A stretch of DNA of 26,752 nucleotides from Phaeodactylum tricornutum CCAP 1055/1 (lineage: Eukaryota > Bacillariophyta > Bacillariophyceae > Surirellales > Neidiaceae): NCBI RefSeq assembly GCF_000150955.2, contig NW_002238031.1, forward strand, positions 1-26,752, written 5' to 3'. Positions 18,752 through 26,752 of this stretch are shown here, one piece after another; within the stretch, counting starts at the first letter, position 1, and each line of letters opens with the position of its first letter. The notes beneath the pieces are model-generated. The model saw only the letters and a program-made list of their open reading frames with translations, was not told where the DNA came from and ran no database searches. Made by a program: the position numbers and the translations under genes.

Positions 18752-21233
18752 CAGGATCATCAGACATACCATGATTTGTTTGTGACAAGCGTGGGGAACG
18801 AAACTGTCGGAGAAAGACCGCATAGGTAAGTGAGTTTAGCTAAAATAGAGTGACCATTCTGACCTTTTGAAAATCTTGTCTAACTGGCCCTTTATAGTTT
18901 CATGTACACGCCTGTCTATCGTGAACTCGGAAATTATAGCTCTCCAATGGTAGGATTAATTCTCTCTACATTTGCGTTCGATCGCTACATGGCAGACTTG
19001 CTTCCTGACAAAGTCAGCGGAATATATGCTGTGCTGGTGAATTCTTGCGGAGATTCACATACGTATGAGTTGACGGGTAGCCGCGCCATCTATTTAGGCA
19101 GTGGAGAGCTATATGAGCAAGCGTATGCCAACCTTGAGGTCACGGTGCCTTTTTCTGCATACAAACGTCCGAGGCTGCAAGCAGCATCGAAGGACACTGC
19201 TTGTTTCAGCTTCGTTTATATCCGGGGAGCTCGTTTGTCGAAGGTTATCGAACCAATCAACCAACAATCTTTGCAACAGCTATCGCTGTTACGTTCTTTC
19301 TCATGGCCATGACGTTCTTGCAGTATTCAAGACGAAACCGATCGCTGAGCTTTTCCCAGAGACCACGATAATGTTTGCAGATATTGCAGGTTTTACCGCC
19401 TGGAGTTCCAGTCGAGAACCAGCTCAAGTTTGCATGCTTCTTGAAACCCTTTACCACGCCTTTGATGATGTTGCCAAGAAGCGACGCGTATTTAAGGTAG
19501 AAACTGTTGGTGACTGTTACGTAGCCGTCTCAGGACTGCCCGACCCTCGCAAGGACCACGCTGTGGTCATGGCGCGCTTTGCCAAGGACTGTATGCATAG
19601 AATGCACTTTCTCACGAAAAGGCTGGAAGTCTCCCTTGGTCCCGACACTGCAGAGTTGTCACTACGAATCGGGTTGCACAGTGGACCAGTCACTGCTGGT
19701 GTACTCCGTGGTGAACGATCTCGCTTTCAGCTATTTGGCGACACAATGAACACAGCATCTCGCCTAGAATCGACTGGTCTTCGAGATCGAATTCAAATTT
19801 CTCAAGATACGGCCAATATCCTTATTCGAGCAGGGAAAGCGGAATGGTTCAAACCTCGCGACGATGTTGTCGTGGCGAAGGGTAAAGGTGAAATTAAAAC
19901 GTATTGGCTCTCCGTTGGAGAAAAAGGCAACGGAACGTCTGCAACAGAGTCAACGCATAACAGTGAAGATGGTGGTTTTAATTCCCTTGCACAAACTCTC
20001 GGTGGTAGCGACATCGACGGCGCAGGATCGGGTCATCAAATTTATCGACTTGCTTCCGAGAAGGCAACTAGGCTGATTGACTGGAACGTTGATATCCTTG
20101 CTAGACTTCTAAAACAAAAAATGGCTAGTCGCAAAATGTCAGTATTTCGAAGTGGAGCTGTGCATTCTTCTGTGCATGAGGCGAATATAGTCGGCACTGT
20201 GCTCGACGAGGTGAAGGAAACGATAAATTTGCCTGCCTTTGATATCAGATCCGTCAAACACCAACAGGATCCTGATGCTATTGAGCTCGCACCAGCAGCT
20301 ACGTATCAGCTTCGCGAATACGTGTCAAATGTCGCAGCAATGTATAAAGACAACTCGTTCCATAACTTCGAACATGCGTCGCACGTAACAATGTCCGTGG
20401 TCAAGCTCCTATCGCGTATCGTGGCGCCAGCGGACGTTGTTGTTCAGAACGAAGGTCAGAAGAAAGCAATCTTTGCGTCCAAGCTTCACGATCACACATA
20501 CGGCATCACTTCCGATCCACTGACGCAGTTTGCTTGCGTTTTCTCGGCACTCATTCACGATATCGACCATAGCGGTGTACCCAACACACAACTGATAAAG
20601 GAGGGCTCAAAGATCGCAACATTCTACAAGAACAAGAGCGTAGCCGAACAGAACTCGGTCGACTTAGCCTGGGATCTTCTAATGGATTCCACTTTCGAAG
20701 ATCTTCGGAATTTAATATTTTCCACTCAGGACGAAAAAGACCGTTTCCGGCAGCTCGTCGTCAATTCTGTTATGGCTACGGATATTATGGACAAGGATCT
20801 AAAGCAGCTGCGCAACGCTCGTTGGGAACAGGCTTTCTCACGGGATCATTTAGAAGAAAACAGTCGAGAGAATACTAACCGAAAGGCGACGATTGTGATT
20901 GAGCATTTGATCCAAACATCAGATGTGGCTCATACGATGCAGCACTGGCATATTTACCGCAAGTGGAACGAGAAGCTGTTTGTGGAAATGTACAATGCCT
21001 TCGAAAACGGTAGAGCCGATAAGAATCCAGCGGATTTTTGGTACAAGGGCGAGCTTGGACTTTTCGACTTCTATATTATTCCTTTGGCGAAGAAGCTGAA
21101 GGATTGCGGTGTGTTTGGTGTTTCAAGTGACGAGTATCTCAACTACGCCATGCGAAATAGACAGGAATGGGAAGACCGTGGCCAGCAAGTCGTCCGCGAA
21201 ATGATGGCCGCGATAGGGATCAACCGTGAATGA
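18751..21233 (+). pseudogene. Truncated second copy of the cyclase-phosphodiesterase gene
   Basis: This is homologous to 3115-5836. It starts inside exon 4 and keeps the 72-bp intron (18826-18897) with good GT and AG. Exons 1 to 3 and much of exon 4 are replaced by the unrelated repeat. Two lesions follow: a 1-bp loss near 19171 (copy 1 GTCCCGCGGC, here GTCCGAGGC), and a 238-bp deletion at 19320/19321 that removes the base of the second membrane segment and the juxtamembrane helix. Together they shift the frame, so no single frame joins sensor and catalytic parts. Downstream, cyclase and phosphodiesterase are open without interruption to TGA 21231 with all catalytic residues kept (FADIAGF, GDCY, NTASR, HNFEHA, HDIDHSG) and few, mostly conservative, changes. 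An ATG at 19113 lies in the catalytic frame, so a soluble two-domain enzyme is possible though unproven. Confidence 0.8.
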
Positions 21234-21236
21234 TTG

Positions 21237-21293
21237 GGGACACCAGAAAAACCTACGCCACGTCAAATACGTGACTAGGATAAGCCCGACTCG
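21237..21293 (+). repeat. Left terminal inverted repeat
   Basis: 57 bp, starting GGGACACCAG and ending GCCCGACTCG. It is an exact inverse of 25981-26037. It lies three bases after the TGA of cyclase copy 2. Confidence 0.9.
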
Positions 21294-22679
21294 AGCAAGA
21301 GGCGACTCACAGTCACAGTCAGCAAACCACGTTTGTGTATTGGAGACACAACCTTGTGTATGGGATGGTCTTTTGGACCAATTTACAAGATGTTATGTCT
21401 CCTTTTCCTTTGCAAAATATGCATGGAATGTCGGTTCCACTCGGGTGATTACAATTGACGGTACATTTACAACTTCCCATGTGTTCAATCATGTTATTCT
21501 CTTGGCTGTTACTTATGACAGAAACAACCAAATGTTGTTGTTGGCCTATGCTATTTGCAATGTTGAGAATGAGTCCAATTGGACTTGGTTTGGTGAGCAA
21601 CTTGCTAGGGATTTTGAAGGGGCCACAGCTTTTCTGGCAGATTTTGATAAAGAAATTCAGAGCAACGCATTTCAGTCCATTGTTAATGACTTGGGGGCAA
21701 AATTTGTGCGTTGTGTGAGACATATGCTTGGCAACGCACGTGATCACGGTGTCAAGCACAGAATACCGGAGTCTGTTGCCACTGCTGTTCATACTTTGGC
21801 AAAATGTCGGACAGAACAGGCATACAAGACATGTCTACATAGTCTCTGTGGTTTGGATGAAGAGATGGCAGCTTGGTTCCATGATCGAAAAGAGCAGTTT
21901 GCTACATATATATTTTTGCAATATGGAAAAGCAAGGTATGGAAAGCTGCTCAATAATGCAGCCAAACAAATGAACAGTGCAATTGAAGATCTCTGGCAGC
22001 AGCCAATTCTCAGCTTCTTGTTGGGCTGTCTAAATGGATGATTTGAAAGTCAATGGAGCGCAGCCAGATATCCAAGAACCGAATTAGGGATGGTCAATTG
22101 CTGACAAAGTTTGCTCATGATAAGCATATTACTTGCATGGAAAATGCAATGAGACGTACAGTTCTAGTGAGATATTGTGAGGGGGAAATATGGAGGGGTC
22201 AAGTTACACATTCAGTCAATGCATCTCCAGGGTCAACATTGGATGTTGAGGTGAATGTTGGTACTTTTTGGATTCTTTGCCCATGCAGCTACCTAGAAGA
22301 ATTTGGACAGCCTTGTTTCCATGGTATGGCTCTTATATTACGAGCACAGATAGGACCCAATGACAAAAGGTGGTACAACTCTATATTCCATTCAACCACA
22401 TATGGTCAGATGTACAGTGCACCAATTCCAGCCATTGCTCTGATGGGACAATTGTCAGTGAATGAAATGATACCACCAGAGCACAAGGTTTGGGGTGGAA
22501 GGCCAAAGAAAATTCGATACAAATCGACATCAGCTACATCTAAAAGATGCCAAGCATGTGGATTGACTGGTCACTCACAGCAAACCTGCCCAAAACCTAG
22601 CACTGAGATCAGGTTTTACAACCATATAGGCAAAGCTATGGAGTATGCTTCATCTGAGGCCAACCTCTCCGCAATGTAG
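21294..22679 (+). pseudogene. MULE transposase, 5'-truncated and frameshifted
   Basis: A frame open from the left repeat runs to TGA 22039-22041, and a second frame runs from about 22045 to TAG 22677-22679. Joining them needs one frame change near 22036 and passing a TGA at 22044; no plausible intron fits. The first part has the DDE core: TIDGTF (Asp at 21457), LADFDKE (Asp at 21640-21648) and RCVRHMLGN. The second part has a SWIM zinc finger (CPCSYLEEFGQPCFHG, CxC then CxH) and a CX2CX4HX4C knuckle at 22548-22589. The DNA-binding N-terminal region and a start Met are missing. Known role: cut-and-paste transposition. This copy is presumed inactive. Confidence 0.85.
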
Positions 22680-22689
22680 AGACCAAAAT

Positions 22690-23626
22690 AAATGTGTTAA
22701 ACAAGTTTTCTTTGTTACATATTACTGGCTATAGATCAAAGTTGTTCTGCTTTCCAGTCAAAAGTCCCAATCCGGGGACTGGGAGTGAGCTTACAGCCAA
22801 TAAAAAGTCGTACAAAATGCTACTGGAGTCTCAACTGTTGGCAACCAACACAAATTGTAGAAAGCTCTACGCTTGTCACAACTGCTCCCATTCCGACTTT
22901 CCTCAGATCCAAAATCTGCAACATACAGAGCTGCTACAAGCACAATGCATCAAAGCAGAAAAGCAACGTCGCAAAGAAACAGGACATGCCCGGAAAAATG
23001 ACGCCGCCGTTGCAGCAGCAGCCGCAGCAGTAACTGCCAAGCCAGTGCACCTTGCCCCCGGGAACAACAATGTGCTTGCCATTTTCCAATCAATTGTCGG
23101 TTCCTACTAGCACAAGTGCTCCCCCTACTTGTGCAACACCCAATGGAAACAAGCCCCCAACATGGCATTCAACCCAACCGGCTATGGCTCTGTCCAATAA
23201 TGTTGTAAAAGTGAGGTGACGCCTAGTCCCACTGTGGGTATAGCAGACTCTGCAAATCATCCGTCACTATCCACTCTACACAAGTGGACAAGTCCCCCAT
23301 CAAGCCCTATGGCAACTGCTGTCCAGGCTCCATTGTGTCTGGAAAAGTCCTCTACTCCCGCCCAAACTAGAACTAGTCATCCGCAATCCGCATCCTTCAA
23401 CCCTCCCACAAGCGTGGCAACCTTTGTATCCCACCAACTTTCCGGTCACTGTTGTACACGGAGCATTGCAGACTAGATCAGAACAACGTAGTCAGCAGAA
23501 AGGCGCCTCCGCAGAAGGTACAGTTTTGGATCAAAAATCCGTTGGTGGGCTTTTCCGTCAGGCTCCTGTGGGTGGCAAAAGAGAGGCTATCGATCAATTT
23601 TGTGAACACGAATTGAATTTCTGGTG
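22690..23626 (+). pseudogene. Decayed second frame downstream of the transposase
   Basis: Short + strand frames follow one another with shifts: an Ala-rich stretch with KKQ- and Arg-rich lead-in (22800-23110), Pro/Ser-rich pieces (23216-23476), and an open tail ending KREAIDQFCEHELNFW at the stop near 23626. None starts with a convincing ATG and no family is recognised. Together they suggest an eroded second gene of the element or a captured fragment. Confidence 0.3.
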
Positions 23627-24350
23627 ACCAGATCCCCCTGAATCTGACCGTAATACGAAATCTTCAAAGTCTTGTGTTTCGTCGGGACTAGTGAGCACTT
23701 CGAATGGTTGTTTGTCAGAACGTTCGCCGGTCTTGGAGGCTGGCTCTGGCTGGAAGCATTCCAGCATCTCAGCTAGAGAACTTATTTCTGAAAGGACAGT
23801 CAATTGCTCCTGTGACAAAACAATTGCTTCGTCTCATCTTACCAACCACCAAAAAAACGACCTTTCCTTCGATAGCTCGTTTGTTGCAGTTGAGGAAGCG
23901 AATTGTGAGGCAATTGTTCCCTCCGTTTGTCGTACCGTTCCGATCACAGGGAAAAATTGTTCCAGGATGATTGGTATAGAAAAAGAGCAACAATGCCAAG
24001 GGCAAATCAAAGTAACAATGATACGGAATCGCTGCCGTTGCAGTGAGGACAAAGCACAAGATTTCCAATGACTATCTGCCAGTAAAGGTTCGGGTCAGGA
24101 GTTCGTCGTATCCCCAAGACTGCCAATAGTGAAGCAATGTCGAAGCAATGTCAACCCAATATACATTACTCCATACAAAGTACACCAGTACTAGACCTAC
24201 AAGAGGGAGTGCGAGAGTCGTAAGTGCAGCCTCAATAAGTCCACCAAATGTGTACTCGAACGCTACTCCTGCACTGTTTTGCTGCTTGGGAACAGCCGTC
24301 GCAACTGTCGTTGTGCTATGGTCTTCCGATGCCTTTGTATGCGTCAAAGG
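23594..24350 (-). pseudogene. Antisense broken gene fragment inside the transposon
   Basis: On the minus strand from about 24350, a leader KASEDHSTTT is followed by a strong hydrophobic segment (LALPLVGLVLVYFVW, about 24200-24245) and a stop at 24072. A second frame, 24052 to 23594, has one internal stop at 23834 and ends in a Ser/Glu-rich tail. No frame has an ATG start. The leader is shared with the relic at about 7515-7545, but the rest is not. It resembles captured host coding sequence that has decayed; the identity is unknown. Confidence 0.3.
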
Positions 24351-24566
24351 AGACTTAATTTTTGGTGTTCAAAACTCCTGGAGTCCTGGCAACAGTTTGT
24401 TCTCTGTATGCTTGGGGTAAAGTGTTCACAGTCAACTGTTGTGAAATAGATTCATCGAAGCTTGACGGGTTGGAAGCAGCTCATCCATGCCAGCGCAATA
24501 CCTCCGCCATATCATATACAGAGCATACACCAAGCATTGAACTATTATCTAATTGCTAATTTTACT

Positions 24567-24675
24567 TAGAAGCCATTTCGCGCTCAATCTAAAGTACTTA
24601 GAAATTTTCAGATTCGGCCGAAATAGCGATTTTTTCATGTCGCAGAGGCCGAAATAGCGGTTTTCCTCAAAAATC
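24567..24675. repeat. Internal copy of the 6548-8107 element end
   Basis: This matches 8005-8107, including both GGCCGAAATAGCG motifs and the final TTTTCCTCAA. It marks the old right end of the MULE whose transposase lies at 21294-22679. That element's left end is missing. Confidence 0.75.
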
Positions 24676-25069
24676 TGTTACTCTGTTTTTTTACAGTTGT
24701 TAATATTTGCAATTTGAAAATATGTTATTTATTGCTTGGATGTTTAATTGTCGTTATAGACGTTTGCCTGTAAAAGTCTTACATGTTCAATGTGCATCTG
24801 CACAACTAGAAAACTGTAGGGACGAGGTGGATTGTAAATTGGTCGCTACAGGGCAAAAGATACATCAATGGGTCTACCTACTGATAGGTCGCAATCTAAC
24901 CGACGACTAAAGCCTTTCTACAGTCCAGCAAAGAATAGAAGAGATTGTCAGGGCACTCTCCCAACATAGAGCTTTCTTCATTCTAGATTTTGTCCGGTAT
25001 GGGACAAGTACAAGTAGAATTTTTTGTTAATTTTCGCCGTAGAACTACTGATGATGAACTTTACTGAAG

Positions 25070-25369
25070 CTAATTGTGCCTGAAAACCATATCACAAACA
25101 TTGTCGTCTGAGAAAAGTTCGTAAACATACTCCAAAGATCCAACGGATTGGACAGGACCGTTCAAGTTCAAAGCGACCGGATTATTGTTGTCCGAGAAAT
25201 TTCGTAAAAAAAGAAGAACTGAACCATGCACCAAAGATCCGATGGATTGGACAGGACCGTTCGAGTTCAAACTGACCGGATTATTGTTGTCTGAGAAAAG
25301 TTCATAGAAAATGAAGAAGTGGAACATATTGCACTCAGGACAAACAATAGGAATGTCTTTTGCACCCAT
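25070..25369 (-). CDS. Small repeat protein frame of unknown function
   Basis: ATG 25369 opens 99 codons ending at 25070. It begins MGAKDIPIVCPECNMFHFF, with a CxxC pair. The motif around FSDNNNPVSLNSNGPVQS occurs twice, with a third partial start, written by the tandem repeat at 25100-25330. No family is recognised. It lies inside the transposon and could be a passenger gene fragment or a chance frame kept open by the repeat. Confidence 0.25.
   Translation of the reverse strand: MGAKDIPIVCPECNMFHFFIFYELFSDNNNPVSLNSNGPVQSIGSLVHGSVLLFLRNFSDNNNPVALNLNGPVQSVGSLEYVYELFSDDNVCDMVFRHN
25100..25330. repeat. Tandem repeat, units of 84 and 100 bp
   Basis: Units start at 25100, 25184 and 25284 with ATTGT(C/T)GTC(T/C)GAGAAA. 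The first two contain GGATTGGACAGGACCGTTC followed by a diverged middle. The third is partial. Confidence 0.8.
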
Positions 25370-25399
25370 ACGGAACAAAGTCTGGAAGAGGTGGAGCGT

Positions 25400-25980
25400 T
25401 AAGGTGCCTCGCGTGGCGTCGAGCTAAGAACGGAATTAGCGGAAGCGTAGTTGTGTGTGTTGTGGTTGCTCTGGATGGAATTGTTGTTGATGTTGCAATC
25501 CGTCGTGCGTTAAACTACAATAGAGACACAGGATCTCAATGGAAGGATTAACATGTTGTTAAGGTGCCAGGAATACTAATGCTGCAAAAGTAAGACGCGA
25601 GTGAGACAACTAATGTAGAAGAACACAAGAGTGTTTCAAATTTTGTGTTGCTGGCTGCAGTACCTTCCTTCATGTTTACATCCTGCATTACGTTACAATC
25701 CTGGTGCTCCCCGGTGGAAAGTCGCGACACCCTTGTTGGACGGGCTTGTCCAAGTTTATTAAGGTTGTTCAGTCGACGGCCAAAATTGTCGTCGATTGGA
25801 AAGCAAAATGAAAAAATGACGGTTCATTTCAGCAACTCGTTCTGGTTGTCGTGCCGGCTCGGATCCATTTGACTGTAGAGGCAGGCTGGCTTCCTCAGAA
25901 GCAGTTTGAATTGTATTTCATTGTTACTGTTGTGCTGCATGGTTACAACTAACTGTAGGCAAAAGTTGGTGTTGGAAGGC
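25400..25980. other. Right interior of the transposon
   Basis: No intact gene is seen. A minus-strand frame across 25824-26129 crosses the terminal repeat and has no family match. The stretch probably serves only as element end sequence. Confidence 0.4.
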
Positions 25981-26037
25981 CGAGTCGGGCTTATCCTAGT
26001 CACGTATTTGACGTGGCGTAGGTTTTTCTGGTGTCCC
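25981..26037 (-). repeat. Right terminal inverted repeat
   Basis: 57 bp ending GGTGTCCC, the exact inverse of 21237-21293. Cyclase-family 3' flanking DNA resumes at 26038. Confidence 0.9.
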
Positions 26038-26499
26038 AAGTAGAATCTGAAAAAGGCAAAATGCTTACAGTAAGTGTTGATGTAGACAGGAAATATCCAC
26101 TTATGCGATTGCGTTGGCAGGAGGCGCAACCTGCTGTTTGTGAGTCATGCCTGAGAAACGTCGGGTAAGAAGGACATTCCATTTATTTGTTATTGTGTCC
26201 TGCGAATTATTGTCTCTTTGGTGACCGTGACCGTATTCTCACCGTCAGTCTCGTTTTGGGAAGAAATATAGAAACCGAGACGAGGATCTTTTAGCCTCGT
26301 AGATTTTCAAAAATTCGTGTTTGCACAGTCAATTAACACGGTACGACTGTCAATACCGCGAACATATATTATGTATTGTTAGGAGTCATCCACTTCAAGA
26401 CCCTGAGTCCCCGTTTATTGACCTTAGTGACTTTTTCCTCCTAAGTTAGAAGGTACCAGACCCACGAAAACGAAATCCACGACAACCTCTAGAATTGAC
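26038..26499. other. Cyclase copy 2 3' flank, then upstream region of the third paralogue
   Basis: 26038-26105 aligns with 5846-5912 downstream of gene 1: AAGTAGAAT, then TTACAGTAAGTGTTGATG against TTACAGTAGGTATTAATG, then TCCACTTA in both, with an 18-base insertion. The remainder should contain the promoter of the gene starting near 26500; no specific element was recognised. Confidence 0.6.
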
Positions 26500-26752
26500 A
26501 TGGATCGGATGATGCCATTCCACGAACTTGACAGTGAGTGCGCACCCCCAACAGAACCTGCTCGTCTTTTCAAACCGTTTCTAATTCTCCCCACGATGAG
26601 AATTCCGATGCAACGCCGTATGATAAGTAGCGATCGTGATTCCGACGCTTCGGTGGACGGCGGAGAGTCTAGCATCGAGACAGGCCACGATGTCGGGAAG
26701 GAAGAGGATGACCGCGACGAAGTCAAAGAGATCCAAAAGCTTGCAAAGAGGG
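26500..26752 (+). CDS. N-terminus of a third cyclase-phosphodiesterase paralogue, cut by the window edge
   Basis: A frame is open from 26431 to the right edge, with its first ATG at 26500 and others at 26509, 26512, 26596, 26608 and 26620. Its acidic Ser/Asp-rich tail ends DRDEVKEIQKLAKR, matching EERDEIKEVQKLAKK of the gene at 2036, just before that protein's first membrane segment; SSIETG also matches SSVETG. Alignment with gene 1 favours a start at 26596-26620 over 26500. The catalytic domains would lie beyond the window, so function is inferred only from this 40-residue similarity and the position in the array. Confidence 0.75.
   Translation, partial: MDRMMPFHELDSECAPPTEPARLFKPFLILPTMRIPMQRRMISSDRDSDASVDGGESSIETGHDVGKEEDDRDEVKEIQKLAKR

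Larger units (their letters stand above)
21237..26037. mobile_element. 4.8-kb MULE-type transposon with 57-bp terminal inverted repeats
   Basis: The ends 21237-21293 and 25981-26037 are exact inverted copies of 57 bp, beginning GGGACACCAGAAAAACC. Inside lie a 5'-truncated MULE transposase (to 22679), decayed frames, an internal end sequence (24567-24675) belonging to the 6548-8107 family, tandem repeats and small minus-strand frames. Left flanking DNA is the stop codon of cyclase copy 2. Right flanking DNA (AAGTAGAAT onward) matches the cyclase 3' flank at 5846. No target-site duplication is seen: TGATTG on the left, AAGTAGAAT on the right. Exact repeats suggest recent movement or repair of the ends, while the transposase is broken, so mobilisation would need an enzyme from elsewhere. 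Confidence 0.85.

Noticed and set aside
19101-21233. 710-residue intact cyclase-phosphodiesterase gene
   Set aside because: It opens with GTG in a frame that is shifted relative to the true one over 19101-19320. Only the part after 19321 matches the family, so it is treated as part of a damaged copy.
22025-22053. Intron joining the two transposase frames
   Set aside because: The only GT...AG pair here would be about 22 nt, much shorter than the 55-81 nt introns in this window. A frameshift plus nonsense change is simpler.
21231-26046. Target-site duplication around the 4.8-kb element
   Set aside because: Bases left of 21237 (TGATTG) and right of 26037 (AAGTAGAAT) do not match at any length expected for MULEs.
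1-26752. tRNA or rRNA genes
   Set aside because: No stretch with paired tRNA arms or a convincing GGTTCRANNCC box was seen, and no rRNA-like conserved sequence.

Overview
This is eukaryotic nuclear DNA, most likely from a pennate diatom such as Phaeodactylum tricornutum. The evidence is compact genes with short GT-AG introns (55 to 81 bp), a Ty1/Copia retrotransposon end, Mutator-like (MULE) elements, and a nucleotide cyclase-phosphodiesterase fusion of the kind diatoms carry. The species is inferred. A run of 50 N at 17977-18026 marks an assembly gap.

Layout. 1-1106 is the 3' end of a Copia pol gene, followed by a possible LTR. 2036-5836 (+) is a five-exon gene for a receptor-like protein of 1168 residues: transmembrane segment, CHASE-like extracellular region, second transmembrane segment, class III cyclase, class I cyclic-nucleotide phosphodiesterase. 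5837-12400 is gene-poor. It holds a decayed MULE (6548-8107), a degenerate minisatellite (about 8215-9325) with a broken gene for an Asp-Gly-rich membrane protein, and several unidentified relics. 12408-13383 (+) is a two-exon bromodomain gene. 14261-16249 (-) is a 662-residue major facilitator transporter resembling phosphate:proton symporters. 16613-18751 holds two copies of one decayed sequence on either side of the gap. 18751-21233 (+) is a truncated second copy of the cyclase-phosphodiesterase gene. 21237-26037 is a 4.8-kb transposon with 57-bp terminal inverted repeats, inserted just after that copy's stop codon. It carries a 5'-truncated, frameshifted MULE transposase. At 26500 a third cyclase paralogue begins and runs off the right edge.

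How it fits together. The three cyclase genes lie head to tail on the + strand, so the window is a local gene-family expansion broken up by transposons. Gene 1 looks intact. Copy 2 has lost its signal-input half and the region joining the second membrane segment to the cyclase, while both catalytic domains stay open and nearly unchanged. Gene 3 can be judged only from its N-terminus. Gene 1 would both make and destroy a cyclic nucleotide at the membrane in response to an extracellular cue. The bromodomain gene and the transporter are ordinary host genes with no evident link to the cyclases.

The most notable observations are the cyclase array and its trimmed copy, the MULE at the copy 2 stop codon with recognisable 3' flanking DNA resuming beyond it, and two relatives of one MULE family that share an antisense leader but carry different downstream fragments.
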